From Rhypophila decipiens (Eukaryota > Ascomycota > Sordariomycetes > Sordariales > Naviculisporaceae), in contig MU858260.1 of assembly GCA_033297075.1 (NCBI GenBank), positions 1 through 61,274 of the forward strand: a stretch of 61,274 nucleotides of DNA, read 5' to 3'. A model generated the notes under the pieces. The model had not been told where the DNA came from, made no database searches, and worked only from the letters and a program-made list of their open reading frames with translations. The position numbers and the translations under genes are program-made. Below, piece by piece: positions 45,314 through 57,971 of this stretch (position 1 is the first letter of the stretch; each line of letters starts with the position of its first letter).

Positions 45314-48300
45314 GCCGGGCCGCTTGCTAATGAAAGCAGGACTCACAAACTCGGAGGGGGAAATGGACGGCCGCGAGCACTGGACAGTCCGAACTCAGGT
45401 ATTGCGCAAAGCTCGGTAATATACAAGACGTAATGTCTTGCGGAACAAGTCCAACATGTGAGGACGGCGTGAGGACGGATGGGTTGCGATGCCAGTTCAA
45501 GGGATGCAGATATAGGTACACGAGTTCGAGGGTTGGGGGCCAAGATGGATGGGATGGGAATGTGTGGCACTTTCTTGACCAACAACATCACGATTTGAGC
45601 TCACAACCGGTCAAGGCCGATGCCAAAGTTTCACCACAACGATATGCCGTATCGACGACGTTCAACAGCGCAGGTAATCCCGGTTGTGTGACAAATGAGC
45701 GGGCCCAAATTAGGCAGACAAGGGCAGACTCTGCTCGGTTGCGTGTGAAAGGATTCTGGTATCACCGTGAGACAAACACGGAGCGTGACCAGTTCTCTCT
45801 CTTGTGCTTCACAAAGTTCCGCTCGCCTATTGTTGGACCATGATTCCTGGATTCGAGTTTGTGGTCAGGCCAAAGATAGGGTCGGCAGTGATCTCTCTGA
45901 GTGCGCTTGTGGGTAAGATCTCATCATACTAGCTGCCCAATCCACGCCTAATCGCGGGTCCCTCGGCAGTCCAATCACTGAGTCACCCATCAAGTTCCGT
46001 CGACAACATGGTGCGTGGGAACAAAAGTCCAGAACAAAGCAGAAGTGACTTGTGGAAGGAATATGGTTGCTGCGAAGGAGCTCTTGTGCGACTCAAGGAC
46101 ATGGTTTACTGAGACGGTCCGTGATGTGGTCATATGGTTCGCCAGAACACTAACGTAGCACCATCAATAGCTCCCTCAAAGTCGTTCAGGGGCTGGCTCG
46201 TGGGCAATTTTCTTGGATATCACTTAACACGAGGGTCAGACTGTCGTCACCAACGGAGGACTCAGTTCGCGACGGCGCGTCATCATCGGCCAGTGTTTGC
46301 TCTCCCGCGACCAAAGGCATCCATCAGCCAGCTCCAAGACCAGGAAGAGTCGATAAAATGAATGGCAAGTCTCCCACCACGAGAGATGGGTCGGGTCTCG
46401 GCCAGCGGCAGTACACTTGCGCGAAAAGAAAGAGGCAGAAATCAGCGTTTCGGGCGTTGTCAGGGTCGGTGTTCTTCAAAAGAAGCATTGGGTAACAAGA
46501 CACACAAGACAATGGACGAGCCGCAGTTACTTGACCAATATACTAACTGCTATCCTGGTCATCTCAGGCAAAACGAGAACAAAAGTTCATGTCTGGAGCA
46601 AGAAATCGGTCATGATTCGCCCCGAAGACAGGTTGAGGGTCCATACCATCGACGAGAAGGGAGGGCTCGGAATATTTTCGTTCGAGACACCAAGTTGAAA
46701 GGTTGGCCTGATGTTTTGGCATGCCTCGCTGGACGCTGGATCATTCAAGTCCAAGATGCCTGTTCACGGCTGAGGCACGATCCGTCATGCGTGCCCTGAG
46801 ATGAGCAGTTCCGGGAGGACTTGGGGGGTTTATAACCGTTGTTCAAACACGACATGGCGATACCCAAGAGCTTGATCTCTCCGCGGAACGGTGCCTCGAT
46901 TGCGATTTGAAGTCCTGGAAGCCTGGACAGGTAGGCCGGAGCTTGGCAAGTCCAAATCTGAAGCCAAATATCAGATGCAGCCACGATTCCCTCAAAGTTG
47001 TATATTTCCCACTCTTTCTACTGGTATGGCCAAACTTGACAATGGCACAAGCCCTGGGAGAGATGATGCCACGCTTTGCCTTATCCTTGTCGGTGGACGA
47101 ATCGCTTCCGGGGTGGAGGGCAACCGAGATTCGGAAAGAATGGCATCGCGAAACGCGACGGAAGTTGGAACCTGATGTCGTCAGCACGGTTGGGAAAGTT
47201 CGTTGATGTCCCAAGTGGACCTTCCCAGCTTCTCGTCCCTGTCGCCCCTGTCGTCCCTCTCCCGGCCCTGCTAGCATCTTCGCTCCACAGCGATGTGCGC
47301 GATGTGGGTCAGAGAGCACTGTCGTGTGTCCACTCTTCACAACGGTTCTGGGGGAGGGGCAGTGGCTGCTGACAGGTGCAAGGACTGCAATTGCCCCGCA
47401 AGACCGGATCTCGACGCAAAACAGAGGCATCAACAACCAACAAAAGACGACACGGCCTTGAAGGGGAGATAAAGACTTTATGCTGGCTCAAATTTCAAAA
47501 AGGAAAAACCAGATCGTGCAAAGCAACCGCCCGGAACGCGTCGAATGTCAACAAACACGAACACTTCACCAGCTTCACCCCTTGCTCTCAGGTCCTTGCG
47601 CCCCGTGGGGATCCCTTGTTGCCAAGCTGGGCGCTAGTACAGTGTCTGATGCGGGGAATGTGATGGAATGGCAATCGGGCCAATCACTTGCCTGGTACCC
47701 TTGCATCAACCCTGGCAGCAGCGCAGCAATTGGCCAACAGCAAGCCCCCGTACCACCGCCGACGACGGTCCAAGCGGCACGGAAGAGCGGGTGGGAGGTC
47801 ACGGTGCGCGGTGTAATCACAGTAAAGATACATTTCCCCTCCAAGAGGTGTGTCTTCTGCGACATCACCCGGATTAACCAACCATACGAATTGAACAAGT
47901 AATCCTACCTGCATCTTGTCCTCCCTTTTGGCTGACTGGACGGAAAGAGAGTGCTTTTCGGGGGTTCTTGGAGTCCCCCAGGGCAATGTGTCTCGAGTCT
48001 TCATCCTGATGGTGACTGCTGACCTGTTAACATGGGCACCATTAATTGTAGCAAGGAGCTGTGGACAACAGCCTTTGGCACGCAAAATGTAGAGAGAGAA
48101 TACACTGATCAAATCTCTATGCAGAACAAGGCAAATGCCATAACGATCGTAGGTATTTTCTCAAAAGCTGTCTTTGTTGAGCTGAATGAGCAGTTGTGGC
48201 TGCCCTGATTGTTGCTGTCCTCGGTCCCAGGTGATACCCCGCCCCGAATGAGCATCCTTTTCTCATCTGTTAGTGTCTCATGCCATCGCAATTTCCGGGT

Positions 48301-48591
48301 ACCTGCCGTTCAGCCAGCGGCACCTGACTTCTGACGTACCTTCCTAACAATTTGCCGGGGCAGTGTTATGATCTGGCTGTACTGTACCACACAAGAACAG
48401 ATTCTCGGCTCTGCAGCTTCCACACTCACTCCCTTCCAACCAACTTTCCTTCCTTTCCCCCAAAACTTCTCTCTGCTCCAAAACTTTTCCGTGACGCACG
48501 CATTTGAGACTGCGCCCTTTTCTCTTCCATCAATCGTCACACCGGCACACAATCTCCTCTCCATCCAATTCATCAAATCCCACATCTCAAG
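45314..48591. other. Longest gene-free stretch, 3.3 kb
   Basis: Many overlapping frames on both strands, the longest about 195 codons on the minus strand at 46843-47430. None has recognised motifs, and most lack good starts. The right end is the CT-rich promoter and leader of atp9. I cannot exclude an unrecognised multi-exon gene or a non-coding RNA. Confidence 0.45.
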
Positions 48592-49417
<826 letters not shown>

Positions 49418-50985
49418 ATCTGTCGTCGTCCACACCGACATATATGTGGCGGCCACCGACATCTGAGGCGGGAAGCATATGTGCGATTGCCTTTTCAGCA
49501 TCCGTCACATGGGCTCGGTCAACACGCTTTTGATGCAGTGGGGTCGTTTCGAGAAGGGTTCGTAGTCAGGACGAGGAAGTGTGATCTAAGTCTGAAATCG
49601 GCCAGAAATGTATAATTATTGGGGGAGTCAGTCAGTCCATTCGTCAAGTCGCCAAGCACGCAACGCGCAGCATTGCATGTGGAAAGTCATTCAAAAAGGT
49701 GTCACCGGCTACTATAGACATACAGCACAGCAGCATCCGTAGATTCTCCACCGCCCACAATTCATTTGTCTCTTCCCGTCTTCGTTCGCTCCCGGTCTTT
49801 TAATGTGTTGCTGGTGAAGGTTAGCGTTGACGGCTGCAGGGAGCATGAGGCTCCACGTTCTCTTATCCAGACCATGTTCGTCTCGCACGATGAGATAACA
49901 AGATGGGGCGGAGAATGGGCAAAGGAACAGACAAGAGATTGGGGTCGCGAAAAGAAGAGAGGTCGTTGACGGTGACAGCACTAAAGACTGTACCCCAGAT
50001 TTGGGTTCAAAACGACTCCATCGGCTAGTCTAGGCTGTGATCTAAATCCCGATGACAGGTGCTAGAGTGTGTTAGAGGCTCCGCATGGCTCCACGATGCT
50101 CCACGATGCTCCACGGTCCGATGTTTTTTTTGGTGGAGTTTTGGTCAAGCCCTGATATCCACCGTTCCCGCAAGTTTCCACATCGTGCGCCAAACAAAAC
50201 AAGGCACTTGAACACGACCAAGCGTTGAGCCCTGGGGGCATTGAACCTGGAAGTGGATACAACGGGTACAGTACGCCTTTGCAATGAGGCAGGCCGTGGA
50301 CAACTAATTCTTTGCACCTCAGTGCCCAACAGCCCCAGGGGGGGAATTAATCAATCATCTGAAGTTGAGGTGTTGTTTGTATGCCGTCCGAAATTTTCGC
50401 GCATCGTGCCGTGTCGGGTAGGAACGGAGCTTGTGCAGAAATTTTGCAATAGCATAATTTCAGGTACCGGCGGTATAGCTCCTGCTATATTACGTACAGT
50501 ACCGTATTGATGTGTGCGGGTAAACGTCAACACATGCAGCAATACGGCCAAGATATGGGATCTGAAAGAGAGCATTCCGATATTCATGATTCATTGCACC
50601 TTCATCGAGCCACGAGCAGTTGGCGTTTTCCCCCGAAACATGGAACAGTCAACCACAATGTCTTTGTCTGTCTCTTATTACGGGAGCCTAAAGAATTATT
50701 TGCTCCTGATACGAGGCAAGCGTGGTGGTCGGTAGGTCGGGGTGAAGGATCGAGAAACATGAAGACGAGAGTGACTGTTCCAAGCAATCTGAGAACTCAC
50801 CTGCCTATTGCCTCTCTACCGGCGAATACTAGCTGCTTCCTCTATCAGCAGACGTGTCTTTATATATTCTTGTCGTCTGCTTTGCTCACTTGGACACATG
50901 GCTCGTAAAGGAGTAAAAGGAACATGCAGTCCTCGACCAAGAGCTCGGTGCCACTCATTACACGCCCACCTTGTCTACCGCAACC
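49418..50985. other. Intergenic, no supported gene
   Basis: 3' flank of atp9 and promoter of orphan B. A ctccacgatg unit is repeated in tandem near 50084-50112. TATATA at 50861-50866 lies 125 bp before the B start. Confidence 0.5.
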
Positions 50986-51748
50986 ATGCCCACTACGGTC
51001 AACGGGCTTGGAGCTCCTATTTCCAGGCTGCCGGCAAAGCCCAGCTTCGACCTGGAATCGGCGGCGCTGTTGGACGAAGACACGAAAAATATGCGAGCCT
51101 CGGTCATTGCCAAACTCATGATGCCTGTACCAGCCGGTGGTTGGACTCACCCTGAACAGAATAGTCTCCAACCTGCGCGAGCGCGTCGACAAGAGCTGTG
51201 AAAAGATCTACCAGGAAGGAAAACCCGCCCCGGAGACTATCTCTGCCAATTACGTTCATATCCACTCTTGGTTGGGGTACAAGGGCGGCATCTTTCAAGG
51301 TAATGACATGACACAAGTCCCGAGCTGGCCAAAGTTGACCAACTTTTACGATACAGAACTCCCAAGAGGTACCATGTCCCCCGAAGACACCCACATGGCC
51401 AGCGTTTTGCATCGATACAAACACGACGCCTCCCGCGGCAGCCCCATCTCTCCAGAATACGAAGCCTACTACAAAGCCCACAAAGCAGCTGAACTCGCCT
51501 TCAAGAAAAAGACGACGCTCGTGAACAGATGCATTGAGGAGTTCCAGAACACTCACAGCCTTCAAGGAGCGGCAAAATCGGACCTTGCTCTGCTGGTCCT
51601 CAACGTTTGGCAGACGGTTGCTGTTCACGACTCGCCGGCTGCCTTGGTGCCGGGTTCCGACACAACAACTACAAACGGGACGACGGCTGCTTCGGTGGGA
51701 AGCAGCTCGACTGTTGCCGCGCAAAGGGAGGCTGGTGTGTGGTTCTAA
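50986..51748 (+). pseudogene. Orphan protein B, frameshifted paralogue of A and C
   Basis: The 5' part, 50986 to about 51141 (ATG, then PTTVNGLGAP to MMPVPAGG), is in one frame. The rest (from LTLNRIVSNL to 51748) is in another. Motif order matches family members A and C: the T-L step, KSCEKIYQEG, IHSWLGYKG, PISPEYEAYYK, then DLALLVLNVWQ. The shift sits at TT 51141-51142, consistent with one extra T, and no intron could bridge it. The WCE tail motif of A and C is not found. TATATA lies 125 bp upstream of the ATG. A sequence error at this single site cannot be excluded. Confidence 0.65.
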
Positions 51749-52265
51749 GAGCGGTTCGGACGGAGGCCGCCAATGACGACGACTCGGAGGAGGAATCCTG
51801 CCGGTGTTGGTGGCACCTGGGATTTTGATAATCTCCCGGGGATGAGAAACGCGCAGCGAGACAGAGACGAGGACAGAGTATATGTGATTGAATGAAACTA
51901 GATGTCTGCGTTGGCCCTTGATGCCAAAGACAACACAGTCTTTAGTCAATATGACGAGAGCGAGTCCTTCCAGCCAAACTTTGAAACCTCATAGTACCAA
52001 GACATCTACCAACTTGAAGTCAACACACTAAGTTAAGTATTCTACGGTAAATAGTCAACCAGCACTACCTGACCAAGGGCCGAGCCCTTGCTCGCGACTT
52101 GGAAGGCCTTGATAAATTATCAAATACACCCCTCCTTTGCAAGCCAATTAAATGCGTTATTTCTAACAAAAGATATGTAAGGTCACTGACAGGCCTAGCA
52201 ACCTTGTCAACCTTGTCAACCAGGTATACCAACTTGACTATTCTGACAAAGAAGAGATTACCCTG
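51749..52265. other. Intergenic, no supported gene
   Basis: 3' flanks of B and of the minus-strand gene at 52266. CTTGTCAAC is repeated in tandem near 52203-52221. Confidence 0.5.
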
Positions 52266-52925
52266 CTATGCTGAACATCTCACCGTCAGACCTGGGCGCG
52301 ACCACGGGCCATTCTCCTGCCACTCTCCCTCTTGCTTGTACCCGCTAATCATCCACTCACCGCGGCTAATTCTCTCCTCTCTCGCCACAAAACCCGCCTT
52401 GAGCTCCTCCATGGTCTTGATGTCATTATCAAGCTCAGCAGCAGCAGCAGCGTCAGCGCCAGCACTGCTCCCCTTCCGACCAACCCAGGCCTTGAGGAAC
52501 TTCATCTTGACTATTTTGCCCTCAATCTCCTTGACAATCTTTCGGACCACGACTAGCTCCCCAATCTCCTCGGCAGTTGGCCACTTGCCGCCTCGCTGAG
52601 CCCTCATCGATTCAATCATGTCCTTTTCATCGAGGACCGTCCCGACGGCCTCGACAAGCGGCAAGAGCGAATCCCTGCCTTGCTGGACGCACCAGATGAC
52701 AGTCTCTTGCTGGATCTGCTCCGTCTGGCGATGGAAGATGTTCCTCAAAGGACGCTTGAGCTTGATAATCTCTTGGTATTTCACTTCTTTATGCTTCTCA
52801 TCAAGCTCCCTGCCGCCCCCCGTGCTATTGAAGAATCCGGCTTGGTAAACTTGTGCTGGAAGGTATCGGTTGTTGCCATCCATCCAGCTGTTGAGCTCCT
52901 TCTTTTGCGTGTCGTTCATTTTCAT
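52266..52925 (-). CDS. Unknown protein, probable 5' frame break
   Basis: The frame is open from a TAG near 53031 down to 52266, with the first ATG at 52925 (MKMNDTQKKELNSW), giving 219 aa. The approximately 34 codons before this ATG look coding. A second frame from an ATG at 53259 runs into the same region and leaves frame around 53010-53030. This suggests an originally longer gene with a single-base break near 53015. The protein is Lys/Glu-rich, with a helical, charged middle and an Ala-rich patch (GADAAAAAELDNDI). There is no signal peptide or recognised domain. It lies among frameshifted genes, so it may be a decaying copy. Confidence 0.5.
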   Translation of the reverse strand: MKMNDTQKKELNSWMDGNNRYLPAQVYQAGFFNSTGGGRELDEKHKEVKYQEIIKLKRPLRNIFHRQTEQIQQETVIWCVQQGRDSLLPLVEAVGTVLDEKDMIESMRAQRGGKWPTAEEIGELVVVRKIVKEIEGKIVKMKFLKAWVGRKGSSAGADAAAAAELDNDIKTMEELKAGFVAREERISRGEWMISGYKQEGEWQENGPWSRPGLTVRCSA

Positions 52926-54799
52926 CTCGGCAAGAATCTCGGGGAAGGGGTTCAAGGGGAAGTCGACCAGGTGTTGATTGCCTGTCCGGATGGCCAGTGA
53001 GGCGTTGGAGTTGACGATCGAGTGCAAGTTCTATTTTCTCGAGGAAATTCAAGTTGTTTTGCTCAGGAATCGGGAGAATGGGCACTACCATGGCCCTGTG
53101 AGGCGCGTGACGAGGGCGCAAGAACAGGAGCCGTTGGGGAGCGATCCATCCCTCGCTGGATCGCGATGCACGAAACTGGCCCGAGGGAGCGATATGCGAG
53201 TTTTGGGTGCTACCACCAGTCGAGGAGCGGCCGTAGCTGTTATTTCCAACCGGAATCATGCCTGCTTGTTTGCGTATGTGTAGATTCCTCCGTTCGTAAA
53301 TGTCAATCTTTTGACATGGACGAGATCCGACTTACCTACAACCGAAGACGGGATCGTGGTGATGTGATGGGAAGAGTCAGGAGCGAATGTGTTGATGCAA
53401 GGGTCTTTGCAGCGGGTATCCCGCGGATGCTCGGTCAAACTATATTTCTGCTGCCGGAAGCATTATAAAACCTAAATCTCTCACCATCCATCTGGGCGGA
53501 GGACCCGGGCAGGCAGGGCGGCTAACAAACTTTCTCAGAGGCTCCGCCGTGGCCCATATCAGCCCAGGGAATGGCAGAGCTCCGAAAGTGGTCTGGGTAA
53601 GGGTTACAGCTCGGCATCTTGGATCACAAGGTCTTGAATGTATTCAACACTTCAAACATAATTGGTCACCAGCAAAGCGACTTGTCTATTTAGGTCCAGA
53701 CATTCGGTAACAATAGTTTGGTCAAGTCGTCTTGGACGGCTCGCAGCTTGAAGCAATGCTAGATCTTCCGACGTGGGCATGAGTTTGTTTCCAATCTAAA
53801 GGCCTGTCTCGACCACCTAGAAGAGACCATGGGGCTTCATCCAAGGTAAAATGTGCCGGCAAAAAGGACGGGTGTCTCCGGCCCTGCTGAAAGCTTCCTG
53901 GACAGAGAATACCTTGTACGAGTCAGGGCATCTGCAAGGACTCCCACGTTTTTGGTCACCTTGACAATGATAGACCTCGGTTAACCGACCTTGGTTGTAA
54001 CTTTTCATCCCCCGCCCCCCAATGCTGTTCGCAGTGTTCCTCATACAATGGGCCCTGCTGTGTTGAAAGGGGGCTATTGTTCTTGTACCTGGTTCGGTAT
54101 CAGACCGTGTATCCCAAGTATTCAGGACATCGGACGAACATTGCCTTGCCTTGAATCTCGTAGTATCCCCGAGTTCTGTTTCAGAAAGTGTTGTAATCCA
54201 CACCTTGTTCGAGCTCGACCGTAGAATTGACTCTACTGCTCGAGGCCATGCCTCTCATAATCCAAGAGACTGGCTAGCAGCGTGTGCACTAATGCCCGAT
54301 TCGCTGTTCAATCTCCTGAACGTTGCTACTACGCGACCAGGGGCTGTTTAAATACTATTGTCCTTCCGCCGGAGATTTGCACCTTTAGTGCTGGATTCTA
54401 GTCCCATAAGCTGAAACGAACCCAAGATGCATCTGCTGTGGCCAGGTAGCTCAAGTACATGAGATGGCAGGCTTGGCTGTGTTGTGCTCATAGAGTCTGG
54501 CACTATGGATGAAGCTACTATTATGCCCATTGTTCATGACTGTTCGCTCTCATCTCAACATGACAATAGCTAATACAAGTGCTGTTGCTACTTATTGTTC
54601 GCCAGGCATTCGCTGTCAACTACTTGAAGGGCCCACAAATCGATTTGAGGATGTATAAATTCCAACAGTTGGTTGGATCGTGTCTTGATTCCTTCTTTCT
54701 TTGCTTCTTGTTCTTTGACGACCTCCGCAAAGCATTCGAAAATCTTCTTCAACCCATACAAACAGCCATCGGAAACCTCCAGTCACCATCTCACCAGCG
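52926..54799. other. 5' remnant frame and intergenic region
   Basis: The left part (to 53259) probably contains the 5' portion of the preceding gene in a shifted frame. From about 53260 to 54650 no coding region is supported. TATAAA at 54654-54659 lies 146 bp before the orphan C ATG. Confidence 0.45.
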
Positions 54800-55793
54800 A
54801 TGCCATCCACCCGAAGCCTGGAAATTGACGCCACTCGCCTCTGCGCCGACATGCGTGCGCTTGAGGCGAAGCTGGTGACCTACCTGATGACACCAACCTC
54901 AGCCGGGGGGAAGGGCATGACCCTCACCCAAGTGGCCACTCACTTCGCCTTCGACGATGCCTGCCAGGGCCTCTACCACATCGGGAAGATGAGCCCTCGG
55001 TCGGTATCGGCCGACTTGCTCCATGTCATGGCTTGGGAGCAGACCTTCCGTGAGCTGTTCAGTGAGTCCTCCCCCTTCATGCCAACGGGCTAACCGAACG
55101 TCACGGTCGCTAACCACTCACCCTTTGTCGCAGACTTATCCCCAGAAGGCAGAGCCTATCTGAACAACGTCTCTTTCGAGTTTCTCGTCCACCACGTCAG
55201 GGGGCAAACCGACAGCCCAGCGTCGGTCCATTATGCAGAGTTCCACCACGACAAGAACAAGCACTATCGCCGCGCCACGGCCAGAATCGACCATCTCTAC
55301 CAAGGTCTCATCAGTGCCGCCGAAATGATGCAGGACCAAGAGGAAGGCCATCGCCAACTCAAGCAAGAACAAGTGGTGGACCAGGTGAACCAACATCAAG
55401 CCAAAAGCCGATAAAGGCAAGGCCAAGGCCAAAGCCAGTTTATACCCCGAGGAGAAACAAGAGCAAGTCAAAATCCAGCCAGAGGATATCGGCAACTGTA
55501 TCCAGGAAATTTGGAACAATACCGTTTGCATGTCGGAAGTCGAGCGCGCCGGCGGATACTCCAAGACGGACGTTGTGAGGCTTATTGTGGGGATTTGGGA
55601 AGTCGCCGACGTTGTTAGTCGGCAAGATGGAAAGCGGTTCACACCCGGGTTTGGAAGCTCGGCGAGAGATTGGTGCGAAAGTAAGACTGGGCTTCGGTAT
55701 GATCAGGTTGTCGGTCGACCGAGTTGCGATCATGTCAACAGATCGGGGGCTAGATACTATTGGGGGTATGGAAGTGACGAGATGAAGGAATAG
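54800..55793 (+). pseudogene. Orphan protein C, frameshifted paralogue of A
   Basis: Exon 54800-55061, a 72-nt intron (GTGAGT...GCAG, 55062-55133) and an exon from 55134. Reading stops at TAA 55412-55414 (180 aa). Reading in the +1-shifted frame from about 55403 continues to the TAG at 55791-55793. The shift lies in AAAA 55403-55406, consistent with one extra A. Motifs match A: GMTLTQVATH, ACQGLYHIG, LHVMAWEQ, then after the shift TDVVRLIVGIWEVADV and DWCESKTGLRYDQVVGRP. The A-like tail beyond the shift shows the gene once ran through. It is immediately followed by the STAND remnant. A homopolymer sequencing error is a possible alternative. Confidence 0.68.
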
Positions 55794-55852
55794 GACAACG
55801 ACCACTACAGCTAGAATAGAATGGCGGAGAGAATACCCGTAGCTGCGAGTGG

Positions 55853-57695
55853 TTGAATGAGATGACACTATATGAAAAAACCCACCATTACACAGAGGAC
55901 GAACTCGCCAAACATTCCAGGTGGCGAGTGGTCGAGAATGATCGCCGGAACGGCAAGACCATTGTCGACGAGATCACGACTCGGGCCCAGGGCGTCTTTC
56001 TCTGGGTCTTTTTGGTGATTCGTCATCTTCGCGAAGGCTTGACGAACTATGACTCGGCGCTCGACTTGTGGAAGCGGCTAAGCGGAATCCCAGCGACCTC
56101 GAGAAGTTCTTCAAGCAGATACTAGAATCCGTGGAGCCATTCTACCACGACAAGATGGCCGAGACACTGATGATAGCTGCAGCAGGCAGAGAGCCATTGC
56201 GTGGTGCTATCTACAGCTTCCATGACCTGAGCTTTGACAACAAGGATTATGCAACTCAGGAGAAGGTTGTTCCGTGGAGCTTCCGTGAGTTTGTCGAATT
56301 CATGGAGCCGTTCTCTCGCCGACTTAGTTCGCGGACAAAGGGCCTGTTGGAGGTCAACTCGCTCGAAAGGGTCGACTTTCTGCATCGGACGGTGCGAGAT
56401 TTTCTGCGGACCAGCGATATGATGAAATACCTAGCGCAAAAGGCACGTACCCGCTTTGATCCAAGTCTAGCAATCTTCCAAGGTTATATATGCTGGATCA
56501 AGCACGCGAGGTTCCTCTCGGCACAGGAGGGATTCTTTTTACAAGCAACGCAAACGCATCTTAGCCTGGCTCTCGAGGAGGCTCTTTCGTACGCCAGCGA
56601 TTCGGACGAATACAAGAACCCGTTTGACACCTTTGTGCGCGATCTGATCGACGACCTGGAATTCTCGATTCAGGTAATGTTCAAGTCCGGACAAGCAAGT
56701 TTCGTTGGAACGACAAAATTCAAGAGACGCAGAACATCTTTAGCAAATGCATCCTTCGTTTAGGGCTGGGCGATTACTGGTTGAAGAAGATGGCGAAAAT
56801 GCCAGGCTTTTTGGATGATCTCGAGGTTCCCCCTTTGGCCCTGATACTGCGCGTTGATGATAGGCGAAAGGCGACCGATAGTATCGAATGGACGGCGCGA
56901 CGGATCAACCTCCTACGGGCCCTGTTGGAGAGAAAGCATGATCCCAACCAGACTTACCACAGCCCCTTTTCTCGCGTTCCAACCACGGCTTGGTGTGAAT
57001 ACATACGACAGCTGATCCCATATCCTTCTCTTGAGGATGAGACTCTGCCTGTGGATTACCCATGTGGCCCCTTTGTCAAGGCAGTAAGCAAAGGTGTGTT
57101 CTTGACACTGCTTGAGTTTGGCGCCGACCCGAATGGACTCGTCGAAGATGACTCGTCGCCCGAACCTCTTCCAATCTGGGCCAAGTTCTTTCTTGCCTGC
57201 TTCTCGGCAAGGGATGTCGCCCAGCATGGTGACATATACCTCAAGAATCTGGAGACGATTATGCGTGCAGCCGACCTCGAGGCCTTAACCGGATATCTTC
57301 AACCGCTGGGGCAGTGGATTTTGGGGCAGGATGCTGATGCGCTGAGCCAAAGTATCGGGATACCGGTCACGTTTCAGGCGGTCGTGTGGAACATTCTGCA
57401 GTATTTTCTCGGTCAACTGTCCAAACGTAACATGAACTTTCGAACCATGCAGTTTTACGCCAATGTCATACGTACCTTTCTAAAACAGTCCAGCCGCCCC
57501 GCGTTGCCGATCGCTGAGGTACGCCCTGTATTGCGAGATTCTCTCCCGCTCGGACTGTTGAGCCATATCTTGGATGGTCTGGAATGCGATACAGAGCTGA
57601 AAACAGGGTTGAAGAGGAAAAGTTCAAAGGATGAAGCGGAGGTGCAAGTTCAGCCGCAAAGAAAGGTGATGCGAATCGTTGATCTGACAAATTGA
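55853..57695 (+). pseudogene. NACHT/STAND (NLR-like) C-terminal remnant
   Basis: Three successive frames cover what was one protein: about 55853-56093, then to about 56699, then to the TGA at 57695. Recognisable motifs are TRAQGVFLWVFLVIRHLREGL, SDLEKFFKQILESVEPFY and VDFLHRTVRDFLR, with an ankyrin-like VFLTLLEFGADPNGL near the end. This is the region following the NTPase in fungal NACHT proteins with the DUF7791-type module. The P-loop and NACHT core are missing. The remnant starts just after orphan C. Both frame breaks look like single-base losses (near 56093 and 56699). STAND proteins act in fungal allorecognition and immunity. This copy is dead. Confidence 0.75.
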
Positions 57696-57971
57696 TGGTG
57701 TGGTTAGAGTAGCGCGAAGAACCATTCCCACACTGCAGTGGACCTTCTGTCTCTGTCCTCTAAAGAAAAGATCCACCAGCCTGGCATTTGTATCCCAGGC
57801 TACCGCACCAAAATCCATACACCAGATATACCGTAATTACCCCGTATACTGTAATTATATACACTTTGTGGAGTCACTACCTACCCTTCTCCTCAAGTTT
57901 ACCAGTACAGATGAGTGATGACTGCACTTGTCAGAGTTTTAAGCCTGTCGCTTCACGATCCCCAGCATACG
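57696..57971. other. Short spacer before hAT element
   Basis: No gene. It connects the STAND remnant with the transposon left end. Confidence 0.5.

Noticed and set aside
45515..45540. Second tRNA-like B-box match
   Set aside because: No cloverleaf could be formed. It is probably chance.
46843..47436. Minus-strand frame of almost 200 codons
   Set aside because: The first codon is TTG (an ATG follows at 47430). Composition is low-information with no recognised motif, and it overlaps several equally long frames on the other strand.
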